Below the pieces are notes generated by a model, which saw only the letters and a program-made list of their open reading frames with translations, ran no database searches and was not told where the DNA came from. Shown here piece by piece: positions 12,077-23,962 of a stretch of 64,000 nucleotides of DNA. The first letter of the stretch is position 1, and each line of letters begins with the position of its first letter. The DNA comes from Populus alba (Eukaryota > Streptophyta > Magnoliopsida > Malpighiales > Salicaceae). The stretch lies in contig NC_133301.1 of the NCBI RefSeq assembly GCF_005239225.2, positions 67,001 to 131,000 on the forward strand. Direction: 5' to 3'. Position numbers and translations under genes: made by a program.

Positions 12077-12674
12077 GGTAAGTGTTTTACTCTGTTGGTC
12101 GTTGTGTTTGATGATCAAGATGTAAAAAATCCCATAAAAAAGGACACGCTAATTCGGTGAATCGTAACTTCTGAATTCAACATTTGGTAGTGATAATTGT
12201 TGCTGCCTTGTATAACCCCTAATTCTTTGATCCTGTAATGTAAAATAATCTTAGGTTATACTTTTAGATTTCTCTTTTTTATTTCAGAGAAATTGTCGGT
12301 CATTCTTCCAATGGTCCATTCTTTTCTAATGTAGAAGTAATGTCAATAATGCTAGGATTGCAATGCTTTAAATTGGATTCGTAATATGTAGTAAATACCA
12401 GAGGTCTAATCATAGTTTATTTGCTCCTTGGTATACCTAATAAGCTATGCAGACCACAATGATGGACTAGATATTTGACTCTCCGATCTATATGAATTCT
12501 AAATTGTTGTAAAGAAGACGGGAATAATACTTGATTAAAGAGAGAAAAAATGACAGGAGCAGTAAAGATAGTAATGAATGTAGCTAAATTACAGCTAATG
12601 ATGTACTGTAGAAAGATTTTGGATCTTTTATTTGTGCTTCTGTTGTTATTCCTTCTTCAAATTCCATGTAAAAT

Positions 12675-12790
12675 TTCAAGGATTGAACAAGAGTTCTTAT
12701 CAGAGCAGCTTATATTCTCATCATGAGATTCTCTTGAACACCTATGGCATTGTTTTGAATTTTGGCACAAAACTGATGAGATGATACCTA
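12675..12790 (+). repeat. Diverged repeat, copy 1 (partner near 17556)
   Basis: The order of shared words is the same in both copies: gaacaag, then tcagagcagcttata, then gagattctcttgaacac, then ctatggcat. The copy near 17556 has an insertion of about 50 bp between the second and third words. Confidence 0.65.
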
Positions 12791-13261
12791 ACCAGGAAAC
12801 CTTTAGGATGGGGTGCAATACGCCCTTAATAAGGCTGATTTTGTGCGATGGTCCATGGAAACTAGAGTGCAACCTCCAAGTCAACAACCAGCAACTTCTT
12901 AAATGCAATACCTAATTTAGCATCCAAAGATTGACCAACTACTTTTGTCCATTCTGTAATGCATTTTCCAGTTTACGCAATTTATGCAGGAAGGCTAGGA
13001 ACATAGGAAAGCAATTGAACAACCATCATAATTAGCTTTGGACATGAGGCCACGTGAGAACAAAATGCCTGTGCATAGTGCCCTAAGTTCGGCTGCCATT
13101 CACTTATTTCATGACTCCAAATTGTCAAAATACTCCAATCAGAATCTAACAAATATGAGAAAGAAAGAAATTTGCAGCTATCATTGTAAATCATGCACAA
13201 ATCATCGTAAATATGACTTTCATAATGGAGGATGTTTAGACATGTTAACCTATTTAGAAGT

Positions 13262-13440
13262 GTGGTTGTAATTATTTTTTAAAATATTTTTTATACTGAA
13301 ATATATTAAAATAATATTTTTTTTATTTTTAAAAAATTATTTAGCTTGTCAAAACGATCCAAAATATTAAAAAATAAATTAACAAAAATAAATTAACAAA
13401 AACAAATTTAATTTTTTAAAAACACACGGATTGGCTTGTG
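13262..13440. repeat. MITE-like remnant
   Basis: This AT-rich segment contains aaaatattttttat, an ataatatttttttt stretch, an aaaaaattatttagc stretch and ttttaaaaacacac. It resembles the element at 63497-63697 in order and composition. No clean termini or target duplication are visible. Confidence 0.45.
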
Positions 13441-13815
13441 TTTTCAAAATGATCGGTAATAACAATAGAAGAAATAAAAAAGCAGCTAAATTCATTTTTC
13501 CAATGAAATCACGTTATAACTCAAGCAACAATAGAATTGCAACCGAAGTTAGTTACATGTATTAGCAGACCATGAACTGTTCTTCCTGAAGAGCTTCACA
13601 AAATATTACGATGCCCCAAAGTTGAAACTGAGCCACCACTGGACATTAAGAATGAAGATGCTTAATAACATTGCAGAATAGAACAGCAATAGGGGACTTC
13701 AAAGAGCAATAATAAAAATGCCAAACTATGCTATATATAAATGGCAATATGGTTCGTTTTCGACATCTATAATGTAAAACGAAGAGAAATCCTTTAAGAA
13801 AAGTATACTTGGAAA

Positions 13816-14535
13816 TTAAAAATCCAACCACTTCTGGTAGTAGACACAAGTCTTTGGAGAGATAATGCCATCAGGTGTACACTGACTTATCCGTGGACAA
13901 ACTCCACACGGGATGGAAGCTAATGCCCCTGCCTTTGGTTCCCCTCCAAGGCCTACCTTGCTAATGTATTTATAGCAAACCTCTCCAAAAGGAATTGAAG
14001 CAAACTCACCCATTCCATTACTCTTCACCTCCATGATTACATTGTCCAAAATCAAAGTCCTCAGGATCTCTTCAATTTGCTGTTTTGTCACGTCAACATT
14101 GAAGGCTGGATAACTATTGATCGAGTCTGTAACTTCCTCCAAAGTGGCAACCCCCCTCCTTTCTATTTGGCGTTTACATAACTGCTTCAGTGACTCAATA
14201 AACTCTGTATCAAGGCTCCCTTCAAGATACCATGCCCCTCCACTGATTTCCTTTGAGGGTTCAAACTCTGTTGCCATGAAATGTTTCCTCCCCTTGTTTT
14301 GGATGTTCACCACTTCTTTTATCAGTTTTTTTACCTGCAGAGCCTTGAGAGACTTATTTACCACATTATCCGGAAGTTTGGCTTCTTTTTTCATGTCTCT
14401 AGTCCAGATTCCAATATCTTGTTTGCTTCGGATCACATCATAGAGGAGACGCTCATGTTCAGTAAGAGATTGAGCTGGAGAATTCACTTCTGGCCGTTTC
14501 CTCTTAAGGGATGAAGGTCCTTGTAAACGGCTCAT
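13816..14535 (-). CDS. RPC6: RNA polymerase III subunit RPC6 (RPC34 family)
   Basis: A single uninterrupted frame of 239 residues matches the length and layout of plant RPC34/RPC6. In human and yeast the subunit belongs to the RPC62-RPC34-RPC31 (C82/C34/C31) subcomplex, which contacts TFIIIB and opens the promoter. Two winged-helix segments are apparent, at roughly residues 22-90 (LTEHERLLYDVIRSKQDIGI) and 103-170 (FIESLKQLCKRQIERRGVAT). The C-terminus has Cys210, Cys213, Cys219 and Cys230, the spacing expected for the family iron-sulfur cluster. The basic start SLKRKRP may act in nuclear import. The bases before the ATG read TTCTCTCAG/GAGGAATG, a good acceptor, so a 5-prime UTR intron is likely. 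It is a housekeeping gene and looks intact. Confidence 0.93.
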   Translation of the reverse strand: MSRLQGPSSLKRKRPEVNSPAQSLTEHERLLYDVIRSKQDIGIWTRDMKKEAKLPDNVVNKSLKALQVKKLIKEVVNIQNKGRKHFMATEFEPSKEISGGAWYLEGSLDTEFIESLKQLCKRQIERRGVATLEEVTDSINSYPAFNVDVTKQQIEEILRTLILDNVIMEVKSNGMGEFASIPFGEVCYKYISKVGLGGEPKAGALASIPCGVCPRISQCTPDGIISPKTCVYYQKWLDF

Positions 14536-15130
14536 TCCTCCTGAGAGAACATCAAAGATGAATATGTTATGTATGATATATCAGAACAGAAATAGTTTTT
14601 TAACAGGATTCTAAAGCATGAAGCACTTGAAGTGCCAATTTTGTGTCAAGGTCAAAGATATGAAAGACATCATGTATCTCTGTACACAATGCTCGTTTTG
14701 GTGGCTGAGTAAGTGTTAAAACAAATTTGAAACTAAAACGATTAAAACACTACCAGCAGCACAAGAAAAACAAAAGATTCACACCTCCTAAGAAGCAGTA
14801 CAGCTCTGAGCAGAATTTCAGATTTTATAAAAAGCCAAAACAGTTGAGACAAAAGATTAGTTTCTGAGTCGGTATTCCTTCATATGTTTTGTAATGGATC
14901 AAACACTCAGAAAGCAATAAACAGAGAGACAGAAACAACCATAACTTTTGAGAGAGATAAGGTATGGCAACTCTACTTGCAAAAGTATCTCATAAGATTT
15001 GTGCATTCACACTAAACTAGCAAAATAAGTTTTAAGGTTTTAAAACTCAACATATTCATGTCATCAATGATATGACAAAGGGCCACTGATAGGGATGGTA
15101 CCATGATTTCGTAGATATTACTATATTTAG
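14536..15130. other. RPC6 upstream region, no coding signal
   Basis: This is probably the 3-prime part of a 5-prime UTR intron of RPC6 (acceptor at about 14545), ending at the decayed methyltransferase. I found no reading frame or repeat of note. Confidence 0.5.
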
Positions 15131-16131
15131 TTAAACTGTGACACAACTTGTCTTGCATCTTTCTTGATGGCTGGTAAAGGGACATTTGCAATTATGTTAC
15201 ATATTGGCAGGAACCCAGTCACAAGTCTTTTAATACCAGCAAAATCAGATACAATGTTCAGATTACAAAAGCTTCCTGCGATATGTCATTTTGCATGCAA
15301 TCGACAAGAAACTCACATTGCTTCTCCCTGCTACTTGCAAAAGCAAAAAAACCCACCAGGTTTCAACATTGCAGCGGCAATATTGTAAAGATGAAGAAGA
15401 TAATCCATGCCACTAGCACCACCATCTAATCCGAGTCTTGGTTCATGTATACCATCGTCAGCTTGTAGTCCAGAAATATTGTCACTTGGTATGCATGGTG
15501 GATTTCTCACAATACCTACAATTTGTACTTCAACATCCTTTAAGGGCTCAAACCAAGATTCTTGCCTTAGTCAATCACATCCTGAAGGCCCATACCTTTG
15601 CACATTAAGGGTTGCCACCGACACTGCAACTGGGCTTAAATCTGTGGCAATAATCTCCCATAACTCCCCAAAATTTTTCTAATACCTATAGCAATAGCAT
15701 CACTACCTGTACCCACATCTGTCAACAACCCCTGTCCCAATTTTTCATTGTTGGAAACCGCATCACTTACTAGATCAACAATCAATTCTGTCTCTGACCT
15801 CAGAATCAAGACCCCTTCTTGCACACTCAACACCAAGTCCCTCCAGTGCTCACACCCTACTACTGGAAAGGCCTCCTCTCTTCAATCCTCTGCTTCCACA
15901 ATTGGTAAAGATCATCCAAACCTATCCATATAATGATATTCTCATTTTTACCGCTAGTATCATATTTATACTTGGAAAAGGACAAGCACGAGATGAGTAG
16001 GGGCTGTTTTCAAGTGAGTCCTCAAGAAGCCAACTAAGCTCCTTACACAAGAGAGTGGAGTCAGGGCCATTATCAGACTCCACAAAAGACGACCCAACAG
16101 AGGAGGCAAGGGTTTTGCCCAACCATGCCAT
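15131..16131 (-). pseudogene. HemK/PrmC-type glutamine methyltransferase pseudogene
   Basis: Minus-strand segments in shifting frames give a PrmC/HemK-like series. It starts with MAWLGKTLASSVGSS and KELSWLLEDSL, then IIIWIGLDDLYQLWKQRIEE, VVGCEHWRDLVLSVQEG, SETELIVDLV, LTDVGTGSDAIAIGI, ATDLSPVAVSVATLNVQRYG, ESWFEPLKDVEVQIVGIV, NPPC, DDGIHEPRLGLDGGASGMDY and MLKPGG. It ends in VVSQFN and TAA at 15131-15133. Functional enzymes methylate the GGQ glutamine of peptide-chain release factors, in plants presumably in organelles. Frame breaks lie near 15975, 15860, 15655 and 15590. Key motifs are altered: PRPETE to LRSETE, the SAM-binding GTGSG to GTGSD, and the catalytic NPPY to NPPC. No introns are visible over 1 kb, so a processed copy is likely. 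Confidence 0.85.
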
Positions 16132-17078
16132 TTTGTAAGGTCTGATGAAGTAACTAAATAATTAGGTGGCTTAAAAACGAGGGGGTTTTTTGGTTTTATT
16201 GTTGTTAAAAATGGCATTGAAGAAGAGAAAATCAGTGTGCAACAGCAGCTATAAAGACATGCTCGGCTCAGGCCTAGCCTCAATGTAACCACCATCAAAA
16301 GTATATCCTGATAGATTAATATTATTGGTGCACATTTTGTTTCCTTAACCACGGGATTATTCATTTACATCGGATATTTGTTTGTTCTCTACCAACCTCA
16401 TTCAAGCTTTAAAAAATGGACAAAAAACAGTCTATAAAGATCAAGATTGAAGCTTTGGATATGATGTACCACCACACACAAATTCCTGCGATTTTTAATA
16501 TTTTACACCAAGTTTTATAAGCAAATTACTAAAGTCTAAGCCATTTATTTGTACTAAAAAAAAATTACAGAAAACCTCAAACAAATAACAAAATTCCTAA
16601 TAATAGGTATGTGGAGAAATCACATGCTCTGGCTAGTAACTCTGTCAATACTTGGGTACTTTCTTCTTCTCAACAACATAGGGTTTTAGCTTGGGTTTTG
16701 TCAGGGGAAACCATAGTGCACAAAACCAAAATAAAATCAAATCACGGATTTAATTTCTTTAAATTATAGATATAATTTCACCATAGGGTTTTAACTATTC
16801 CACCTTAATAAATATTTTATATAAAGATGTTAAATTAGTCTACTGTAAATCCTAGATTTAATTTCTTTAAATTAAAGGTATTAAATGTTTATATAAAAAT
16901 TAAAAAAAAAAATCATTATTCATCTACTGCAAATCCCGGATTTAATTTCATGTTGTTCTCTTCTAAAGCAATCAAGTTAACTTGTTTTTTCTCTTCATTT
17001 AGGTTGCCTAAACACAAGTCTGTAAACTTAACAAGTTAAAATCAGCATGTAAAAATAAAATAAAATAAGAAACATACC
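16132..17078. other. Intergenic or intronic, AT-rich
   Basis: No gene is seen. The words cggatttaatttctttaaatta and aaatcc...gatttaatttc recur two or three times at about 16742-16950, suggesting a small diverged repeat. If the putative exon at 17079 belongs to RPC6, this stretch and the methyltransferase relic lie inside its 5-prime UTR intron. Confidence 0.4.
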
Positions 17079-17290
17079 GAGGAGAGACTGCCGCTGCAAG
17101 CAGGGGAGTGCTGGAGATGGAAGAAGAGGAGAGGGGCTGGTGGAAGGGAGAGGAGAGGTCGCTGTTTTAGGGCTTGGGTGGCTGCGTTTGGGTTTTCACC
17201 GAGAGCAGAGAGGGCAGAGACCAGAGATGGTGGGTGGAAACTTGACACAGCAGGAGATTTTGAGGGGAGAACGATGGAGCAGGGGAGGGT
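17079..17290 (-). other. Possible first (5-prime UTR) exon of a minus-strand gene
   Basis: The composition changes to GC-rich, exon-like sequence, and the minus strand offers a good donor, CTCG/GTATGT, with the exon end at 17079. The next recognisable acceptor on this strand is the one just before the RPC6 ATG at about 14545. This could therefore be the RPC6 leader exon, or a fragment of an unrelated gene. A transcript is needed to decide. Confidence 0.35.
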
Positions 17291-18857
17291 TACTGTAAAT
17301 ATACCGTGTATTTGTTTTTATACCGGTACAGTTCCATCCATCATGACATTTTGGTGCGGTTGTTCAAAGAATCGGGGACGTTTCATGATCCATCCCACAT
17401 GGCGTCGGACCAGTCCCCAGACATTGATAACATGTATCTGCTGCTCAAGTGCTCTAACATAACATTTTCTCATAAATATTTTATGTTGCAGATTCAATCT
17501 GGTTTTTGGTCCCATAAACCCGCCTTCTTATGCTGTTACTCCTCCTTCAAATCCCGAGCATAGAACAAGTATTGTCAGAGCAGCTTATAATCTCAACTGA
17601 TGGGGAGAAAAGGCTAATTATATATATCATTCTTTGATGTCAAGACGTGAGATTCTCTTGAACACGTGGGCCTATGGCATCTTGACTTATTGACACAAAC
17701 AGGCCGTCAATCAATAAGATGGAATCTGGGCTTTTGACTGAACCTTCTAAGGTTGGAAAGGCCCAGCCCATCTCTGATGACCCTCGAATGAGCATCCTGA
17801 CGCCGGAGTGGGGCCGTTAATTAATTTTGTAATTAAACTGAGCTCCGATGGACTTGCACCCTCCAGTGTTATTAAGTAGTCATTTTCATTAACACAGCAT
17901 GATAAGTTGATTGAGAAATATATTAGATTTTAAATTTATTTTTTTAAAAAAATTATTAATTTAAGTATTATAAATTTAATTGTTAATTTTAAGAATTAAT
18001 CAAAATATATACTATTCGAATATTTATATTAATAAAAAAAAAGTTATTAACATGATGATGACCACTCATGCATGCATGCCGAATGGATGGATGGATTGAT
18101 TGATTGAAGAGTTAGCAATATATATATATAAACAAACAGATAACATAAATTAGGAGGGTGGGTGCACCGTCCCCATGTCTTGTATATTTTTTCTAGTTAC
18201 ATCCAGCACCCAACTACTTTATTTTAATTACTTTATACTTGCTCTTAATTTGTCTATTTTAGGGCTTAGAGTTAATCGAATCAAAATGAACGTCCATCGT
18301 GCAAGCAGTCACCACGCTTCTTCTTCTTCTTCTTCCTCTTCTTATTTTAAAATAAATTAATCTCCTTATTTATTAGAACAAGAACAAAACAAGGCTCTAT
18401 TGTAAGGTTGTCTCCCCCCACTCTATATTATTACATGCAAGTTATATCGAATATATATTAATTAAACAAAACAATTATTAGAATGAAACTTTTTTTTCTA
18501 TAAATAAACAGATATAATAATAGTACTGCTCTGTCTGGTTATTCAGCATCAAATTATTATTATTATTATATGAAAATAATTTAATCAAGGCCTGAGCAAT
18601 TAATTTGTTTAAGCTTCGCAATTTTTGCTGATCACGTTCTTTGCCTCCACCTCTCTTTCTATCTCCTTTCTTTTTGTAGCAAGCCTTGGATGCTTCTCTG
18701 ATCACCTTACAAACTAGCTCCTTAATTAATTAACTAACTCTGCTGATCCATCCATCCATCTAACGTATTATAGTCGTCATCGTCGTCTTCTTCTTCTTAT
18801 GATCCATAGGATCAATTCATGATCTTGTCTTAATTTCTCAACTACATACGTAACAAC
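17291..18857. other. Intergenic; diverged repeat and GH17 promoter
   Basis: About 17556-17880 repeats a segment at 12675-12870. The remainder is AT-rich. The last 200 bp are CT-, TCC- and TCG-rich and form the promoter and leader of the beta-glucanase gene. No other coding signal was found. Confidence 0.5.
17556..17720 (+). repeat. Diverged repeat, copy 2 (partner near 12675)
   Basis: It shares with 12675-12790 the words gaacaag, tcagagcagcttata, gagattctcttgaacac and ctatggcat in the same order, with an extra 50 bp in the middle. The two copies bracket RPC6 and the methyltransferase relic. Confidence 0.65.
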
Positions 18858-20665
18858 ATGGGTCTGGTCAAAGGAGTGGCGCTGTCTACAAGGCAAAGGC
18901 AACAACCTCTTGGTCTAGCCTTGTGCTGCCTATATATTCTTCAACCACTGCTGCTGTTGCTGAGTTCCGTAAGTGGTACTGGAGTCAACTGGGGAACACA
19001 GGCAACACATCCTCTGCCGCCTTCCACGGTGGTTAACTTGCTCAGAGACAACGGTTTCCAGAAGGTTAAGCTATTTGATGCTGATTCAGCTACTCTAAAT
19101 GCTTTTGCTAATTCTGGGATTCAAATCATGGTGGGCATCCCCAATGATATGCTCTATACTCTGGCTAATAGTGAACAAGCTGCTGAGAACTGGGTGGCCA
19201 AGAACGTCTCTTCCCATATCTCTTCTGGCGGCATAGACATCAGGTAATCCATCAAACCCTTCCTTCCCTTCCCTCTTAATTTTTTTTTCCTTTGACTTGG
19301 ATTTATATGCCGATCAATATTCAATATTGAAGCACTCGATCAATATGTTTTGACTTGATTTACACAAGCCAAGTAAGTGTCAAGTAAGTGTCAAGTAAGA
19401 AGAAACGAGTGATCATGACTAGGATCAAATCATACCATATCAGCTTGCTTTGGCTGCTTTTGTGGTGTTTATGTTCCACTATATGTGGAGCATTTCTTGT
19501 ATTGGAGGATTTGTTCGCCAGTAATTTTGAGCTATTTATAAGGTACGTTGCAGTTGGAAATGAGCCGTTCTTGTCAACATACAATGGAAGCTTTCTGGGA
19601 ACAACTCTTCCTGCTCTGCAAAATATCCAATCTGCTTTAACGAAAGCCGGACTAGACGCTCGGGTGAAAGTCACTGTTCCCCTCAACGCTGATGTATATG
19701 AGAGTCCCACAAATCTCCCGTCCGATGGTAACTTCCGCTCAGACATCCAAGATCTCATGCTGTCGATTGTCAAGTTCTTGAGCGACAATGGGGCTCCCTT
19801 CACTGTCAACATCTATCCCTTTATAAGCCTTTACACTAATCCTAATTTCCCCCTAGGCTTTGCATTCTTCAACAACAGCAGTTCGTCTTCCTTTACTGAT
19901 GGTGGAAAAATATACGACAATGTGTTCGATGCGAATCATGACACCCTTGTATGGGCCTTGCAGAAAAATGGATATGGAAACTTGTCCATAGTCATTGGGG
20001 AGATTGGATGGCCTACCGATGGAGACCAAAATGCAAACTTGAACTATGCACAGCAGTTCAACCAAGGGTTTATGAATAATGTCATTGCCGGTAAGGGAAC
20101 CCCAATGCGTCCTGCTCCTGTGGATGCCTATTTGTTTAGTCTCTTAGACGAGGATGCCAAAAGCATTCAACCTGGTAATTTTGAGCGACACTGGGGATTG
20201 TTTTACTTGGATGGACAGCCTAAGTATGCACTTAGCCTGGGGACGACGAATTCAAATGGTCTGGTGCCAGCAAGGGGTGTGACCTATTTAGCTCAAAAAT
20301 GGTGTATTATGTCTCCATCAGCAAGCCTTGACGATCCGCAGGTGGCACCAAGTGTGAGTTATGCTTGTGCTAGGGCAGACTGTACTAGTCTGGGCTATGG
20401 GACATCTTGTGGAGATCTAAGTGCACAGGGCAACATCTCCTACGCATTTAACAGTTACTACCAGCAGAACAATCAGCTTGAGAGTGCTTGTGGGTTCCCG
20501 GATAATCTTTCAGTTGTTACAAGCAATGATCCATCTACCGGGACTTGCAAATTTAGGATCATGATTCAAAGTCACTCAGTCACATCTGGTGTTGAAGGTG
20601 GAAGAGGGTTTTCAATGTCTAGTTTTGTAGCCTTCGCCTTCGCGTTTCTTTCAGCGTTTTTGTGA
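18858..20665 (+). CDS. GH17 beta-1,3-glucanase with X8 domain and GPI signal
   Basis: Exons 18858-19243 and 19543-20665 join at an Arg codon to give 502 residues. The N-terminus holds a signal peptide (hydrophobic [18 protein letters not shown]). The GH17 barrel starts at GVNWGT. The acid/base Glu136 lies in YVAVGNEPF, which the second exon opens as in many family members, and the nucleophile Glu282 lies in [12 protein letters not shown]-terminal X8/CBM43 domain begins at KWC (about 382) with the expected cysteines, and binds beta-1,3-glucan. The chain ends in a short hydrophobic tail after GGRGFSMSS, typical of GPI attachment. The enzyme is predicted to hydrolyse callose or related glucans at the cell surface, as plasmodesmal or cell-plate members do. 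All key residues are present. The N-terminus before the signal core is somewhat long and basic. Confidence 0.93.
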
Positions 20666-23600
20666 TTTTTGGGGACTGATTGTATTGGACTGTTACTTGT
20701 ATTTCCTTGATTGGTATGTATAGAGAAGGAGATAAATTGAGAATTTGAGCCTGTAACTTTTAAGCCTTTAAGCACAAGTACTAAACAATCGGAACACAGC
20801 AGGATAGTTCCCAACTGGTCTCGTGCTGCTGTTCGGAAGAGTCACGCATCCAAACATGAATGAAGATAGCCTGCAAATGCCTACCAAACTCTGAATCAGC
20901 TCCTCCATGAATCATAAGTCCTCTGTGTTTCTGAAAATCAATTTTAAATATTACTCGCGTTCTTATGCTGAAAAGAAGCAGTAGCAGGAATGTCAATCAA
21001 ACAGCCACCCCTGTTAAAGACGACTTCTATCGCAATAATAATAATAATTAAGTAAAAAACTAAAAAGCGAGGGGTGTTTAAAATATGCATTCTCTCACAT
21101 TTTATTATAAATAAATTCTCTCACATTTTATTTAAAACTGTTTTAAAAATTGTTTTTTTTTTATATATAAATTGTTTTTTGATTTGATCCTTAATTTTTT
21201 TTTTTGAGTGATTATATTTTTTTTTAAGGTCAAATTAAAAAATAATTAGATCAAATTTATTGGATAAGGATAAAATTGAAACACAGGGGATCAAAGTAGA
21301 AAAAACATCATAAATAGATGATGGTTTCAAAGTTCACACAAAGAATTTAATTTAGTCCTCATATTTTAAACATTGCACATATTCAGCACATGTATACTTT
21401 TTTCAATTCAATTTTGGTATAAAAAGTTTATTTTTCTTATTTTTTTAGTCCCTAATTTAAGAAATGAGAGATAAAGGTTGCCGAGTTCTAGCAGTAGAGA
21501 GAAAAAATATCGTTGACATTAATTTTGACCATCAAAACAATTAATATTTATGTCAAATGGTTCCAATTAATAATGGGAGTTCATATTAGATGTTTTTTTT
21601 TTTTTACCTTTAAAACTTGTGAAAAAACATATCAGAGCTCAGGTAAATTTTTTATTTCATGTTAATTTTGATTCTTGTAATGGTTTTTTTTTTTTTTGTT
21701 TTTTTAGGTAATGGATAGGTTTGATTGAATAAAAAAATTATTTAATAAACAAATTTAGCAAACACAATAGGGTAAATATCTCGTCATGCGAGATGAAATA
21801 TCTTAATCTACATTTATCTCTTGATTTTTTTAGTTTTTTATTTTTAGTTATTACTTATGACTTTTTTTTCATTTATTAACAAATATAGTTGTCGATTTAT
21901 TTTTATTACATGTATGCATGAATGTTTTAATTTTCTATAAATACACATCAAAAAAAGCTTGTGTATATCCATTTTTTATTGAAAAAAAAACATATGGCCC
22001 GCAACATAGAGTAGGTTACATAACTATTAAGTAAATCTAAAAGATGTCATAAAAAAAACTAAGCACACGTTCATTGTTCATTCTCTCACATTTTATTGAA
22101 GACCCACTATTCAAAATTTTTCTTTTTTCAATTTGATCCTCATATATTTATTTTTCGCAATTGCATCGTTTTTTGATCAAATTGAAGGACAATTAGATCA
22201 AATTTATTGATTAAGCACAAAATTGAAAGACATCAATTAAATGGGTAATGATTTCAAAGTTCACACAAAAGTTTACAAACTATACATATTCGGTCCCTCA
22301 ATGTTTTTTCAATTCGATTTTAGTATAAAAATTTATTTGTGTTATTTCTTAGTTCCTGATTTGAGAGAAGAGCGAGAAATAGAGGTTGTCATATTTTTGC
22401 GCTAAAGAGAGAAAAATGATGTTGCCACCAATTTCGACCATCAAAATAGTCAATCTTGGTGTCAAAGGTTTTCATTTGGTGATAGGAGTTTCACTTAGAT
22501 GTTTTTGTGCCTTGAAATTGCCTAAAAAAATTAGATATGAGCTTGAAAAAAAATTTGGTTTCGAGTTGATTTTGGTTTTTTGTGTGGTTTTTTTTATTTT
22601 AATTTTTTTGTTGTTTTTTAAGGTCATTTATGAGTTTGCCGAGAAAGTTTAGGTTTTTTTTCAAGTGTTTTGGGTTGAAAATAAGTTTTAGAATAAAAAA
22701 CAACATAGAACCAGTTTTTCCAGCCATTATATTGGCTGAAATTTGGGCACGTGAAGCATCATCTAACTTTTTTTCTCTAAAAAAATAATGGGACAGACAA
22801 TTTGTCAATCTGTCACAATACATTAAAAAAAAAATATTAGGGCGGAGCACAATCCCTTGCTAGACAGGTTAGGCACTAGCCCGTCCTCTATCTTTTTTGT
22901 TTTGTATTTTTGTCTTAAAAATACAAATGTATTTTTTAAAATAATTTTTAATTTATATTTAAATTAATACAATTTATTTTTATTTTTTTTGTTTTTTGTA
23001 TTTAGTCTTTTTAAAATACTTATTATTTTTTAATTATTTGGTTTGTATTTAGTGTTTTATGAGATTATTCTAATTCATCTATATATTTTTTTAATTTTTT
23101 ATATAATTAAACTTTATTTTAAAAAAATATTTTTTGATGGTAATTATAATAAGTGCAACCTTGCAAGATTTTTTTTTTCCTTTGATTTTATTCAATCAAT
23201 TTTATATGTATGTCTATTTATACAATTATTTTATTAAATAAACAAAATATTTTTAATAAACAAAATCATTAAACACAATCAAATATATTGATTTTACATT
23301 CCCATATCAACCTTTCCATATACATATTTAATTATTATTAGTGTTTTTTTATTATTATTTATTAAAGCATATGGTTCTTGATTGATTTAATTAGATTCAT
23401 GTATAAGTTTTTTACTGTTAATATTTTTTTATATAAAAAAATTGAAAAAGCCTATGTATTTAATTTTTATAGGACTTCGTTAATTTCCCTGATATATATA
23501 TATATATATATATATATAGGAGAAAATTGTCTAAACCGAATGGTCATGAGTGATAGTCTCATCAAACACTAACAAGAAGAAAACCAAAAATTAGTGCAGC

Positions 23601-23962
23601 ATTGCATCTCAAAATAGCCACCATCCAGACCTGCAGACAATAGCCTACAAATTCCTCTCCAAAAGCTGTCAATTCCTCCGTGCATTTTCCCCAAATAAAC
23701 ATTTCTTATCACATTAATGAACTCAAAATACCATGGCCCTGGGATTTATTAGTAAAGTACAAGCCAATGAGGTAATGTTGAAATAATCAGCCACATCAAT
23801 CTTATCCAAAGATTTCGCTAATATACAGTGCCCATGCCCATTTACCCTCATACTTGCCATCTATTCAAACTCAATTCTGGTTATTTGATCACCTCTCAGT
23901 ATAAGAGTGATGACAATAAATAGTGAAGAAAAAAAAAAACACAAGTCCTCACCAAATTCAAG
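20666..23962. other. Intergenic, AT-rich, repeat-derived
   Basis: No gene is seen. A diverged duplicated unit covers about 21080-21530 and 22077-22400. Long T and A runs and a (TA)n at about 23490-23517 are present. The short frames at 22386-22850 are low-complexity and have no family features. The last 350 bp are probably the endonuclease V 3-prime UTR. Confidence 0.55.
21080..22400. repeat. Two diverged copies of a dispersed repeat
   Basis: Copy 1 (about 21080-21530) and copy 2 (about 22077-22400) share the words cattctctcacattttatt, agatcaaatttattg, ggtttcaaagttcacacaaa (copy 2 starts gattt), ttttcaattc, agtataaaaa or ggtataaaaa, and gagaaatagaggttg or gagataaaggttg, in the same order. 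This looks like a tandem or nested pair of one non-coding element. Confidence 0.6.

Larger units (their letters stand above)
12077..13815. other. Intergenic with diverged repeat copies
   Basis: I see no gene. About 12675-12870 resembles 17556-17880 on the far side of the RPC6 gene. About 13262-13440 is a MITE-like remnant. The last 150 bp are probably the RPC6 3-prime UTR. Confidence 0.55.

Noticed and set aside
22386..23572. Several short frames in AT-rich sequence
   Set aside because: Low-complexity Phe/Ile/Lys-rich text from T and A runs, with no splice partners.
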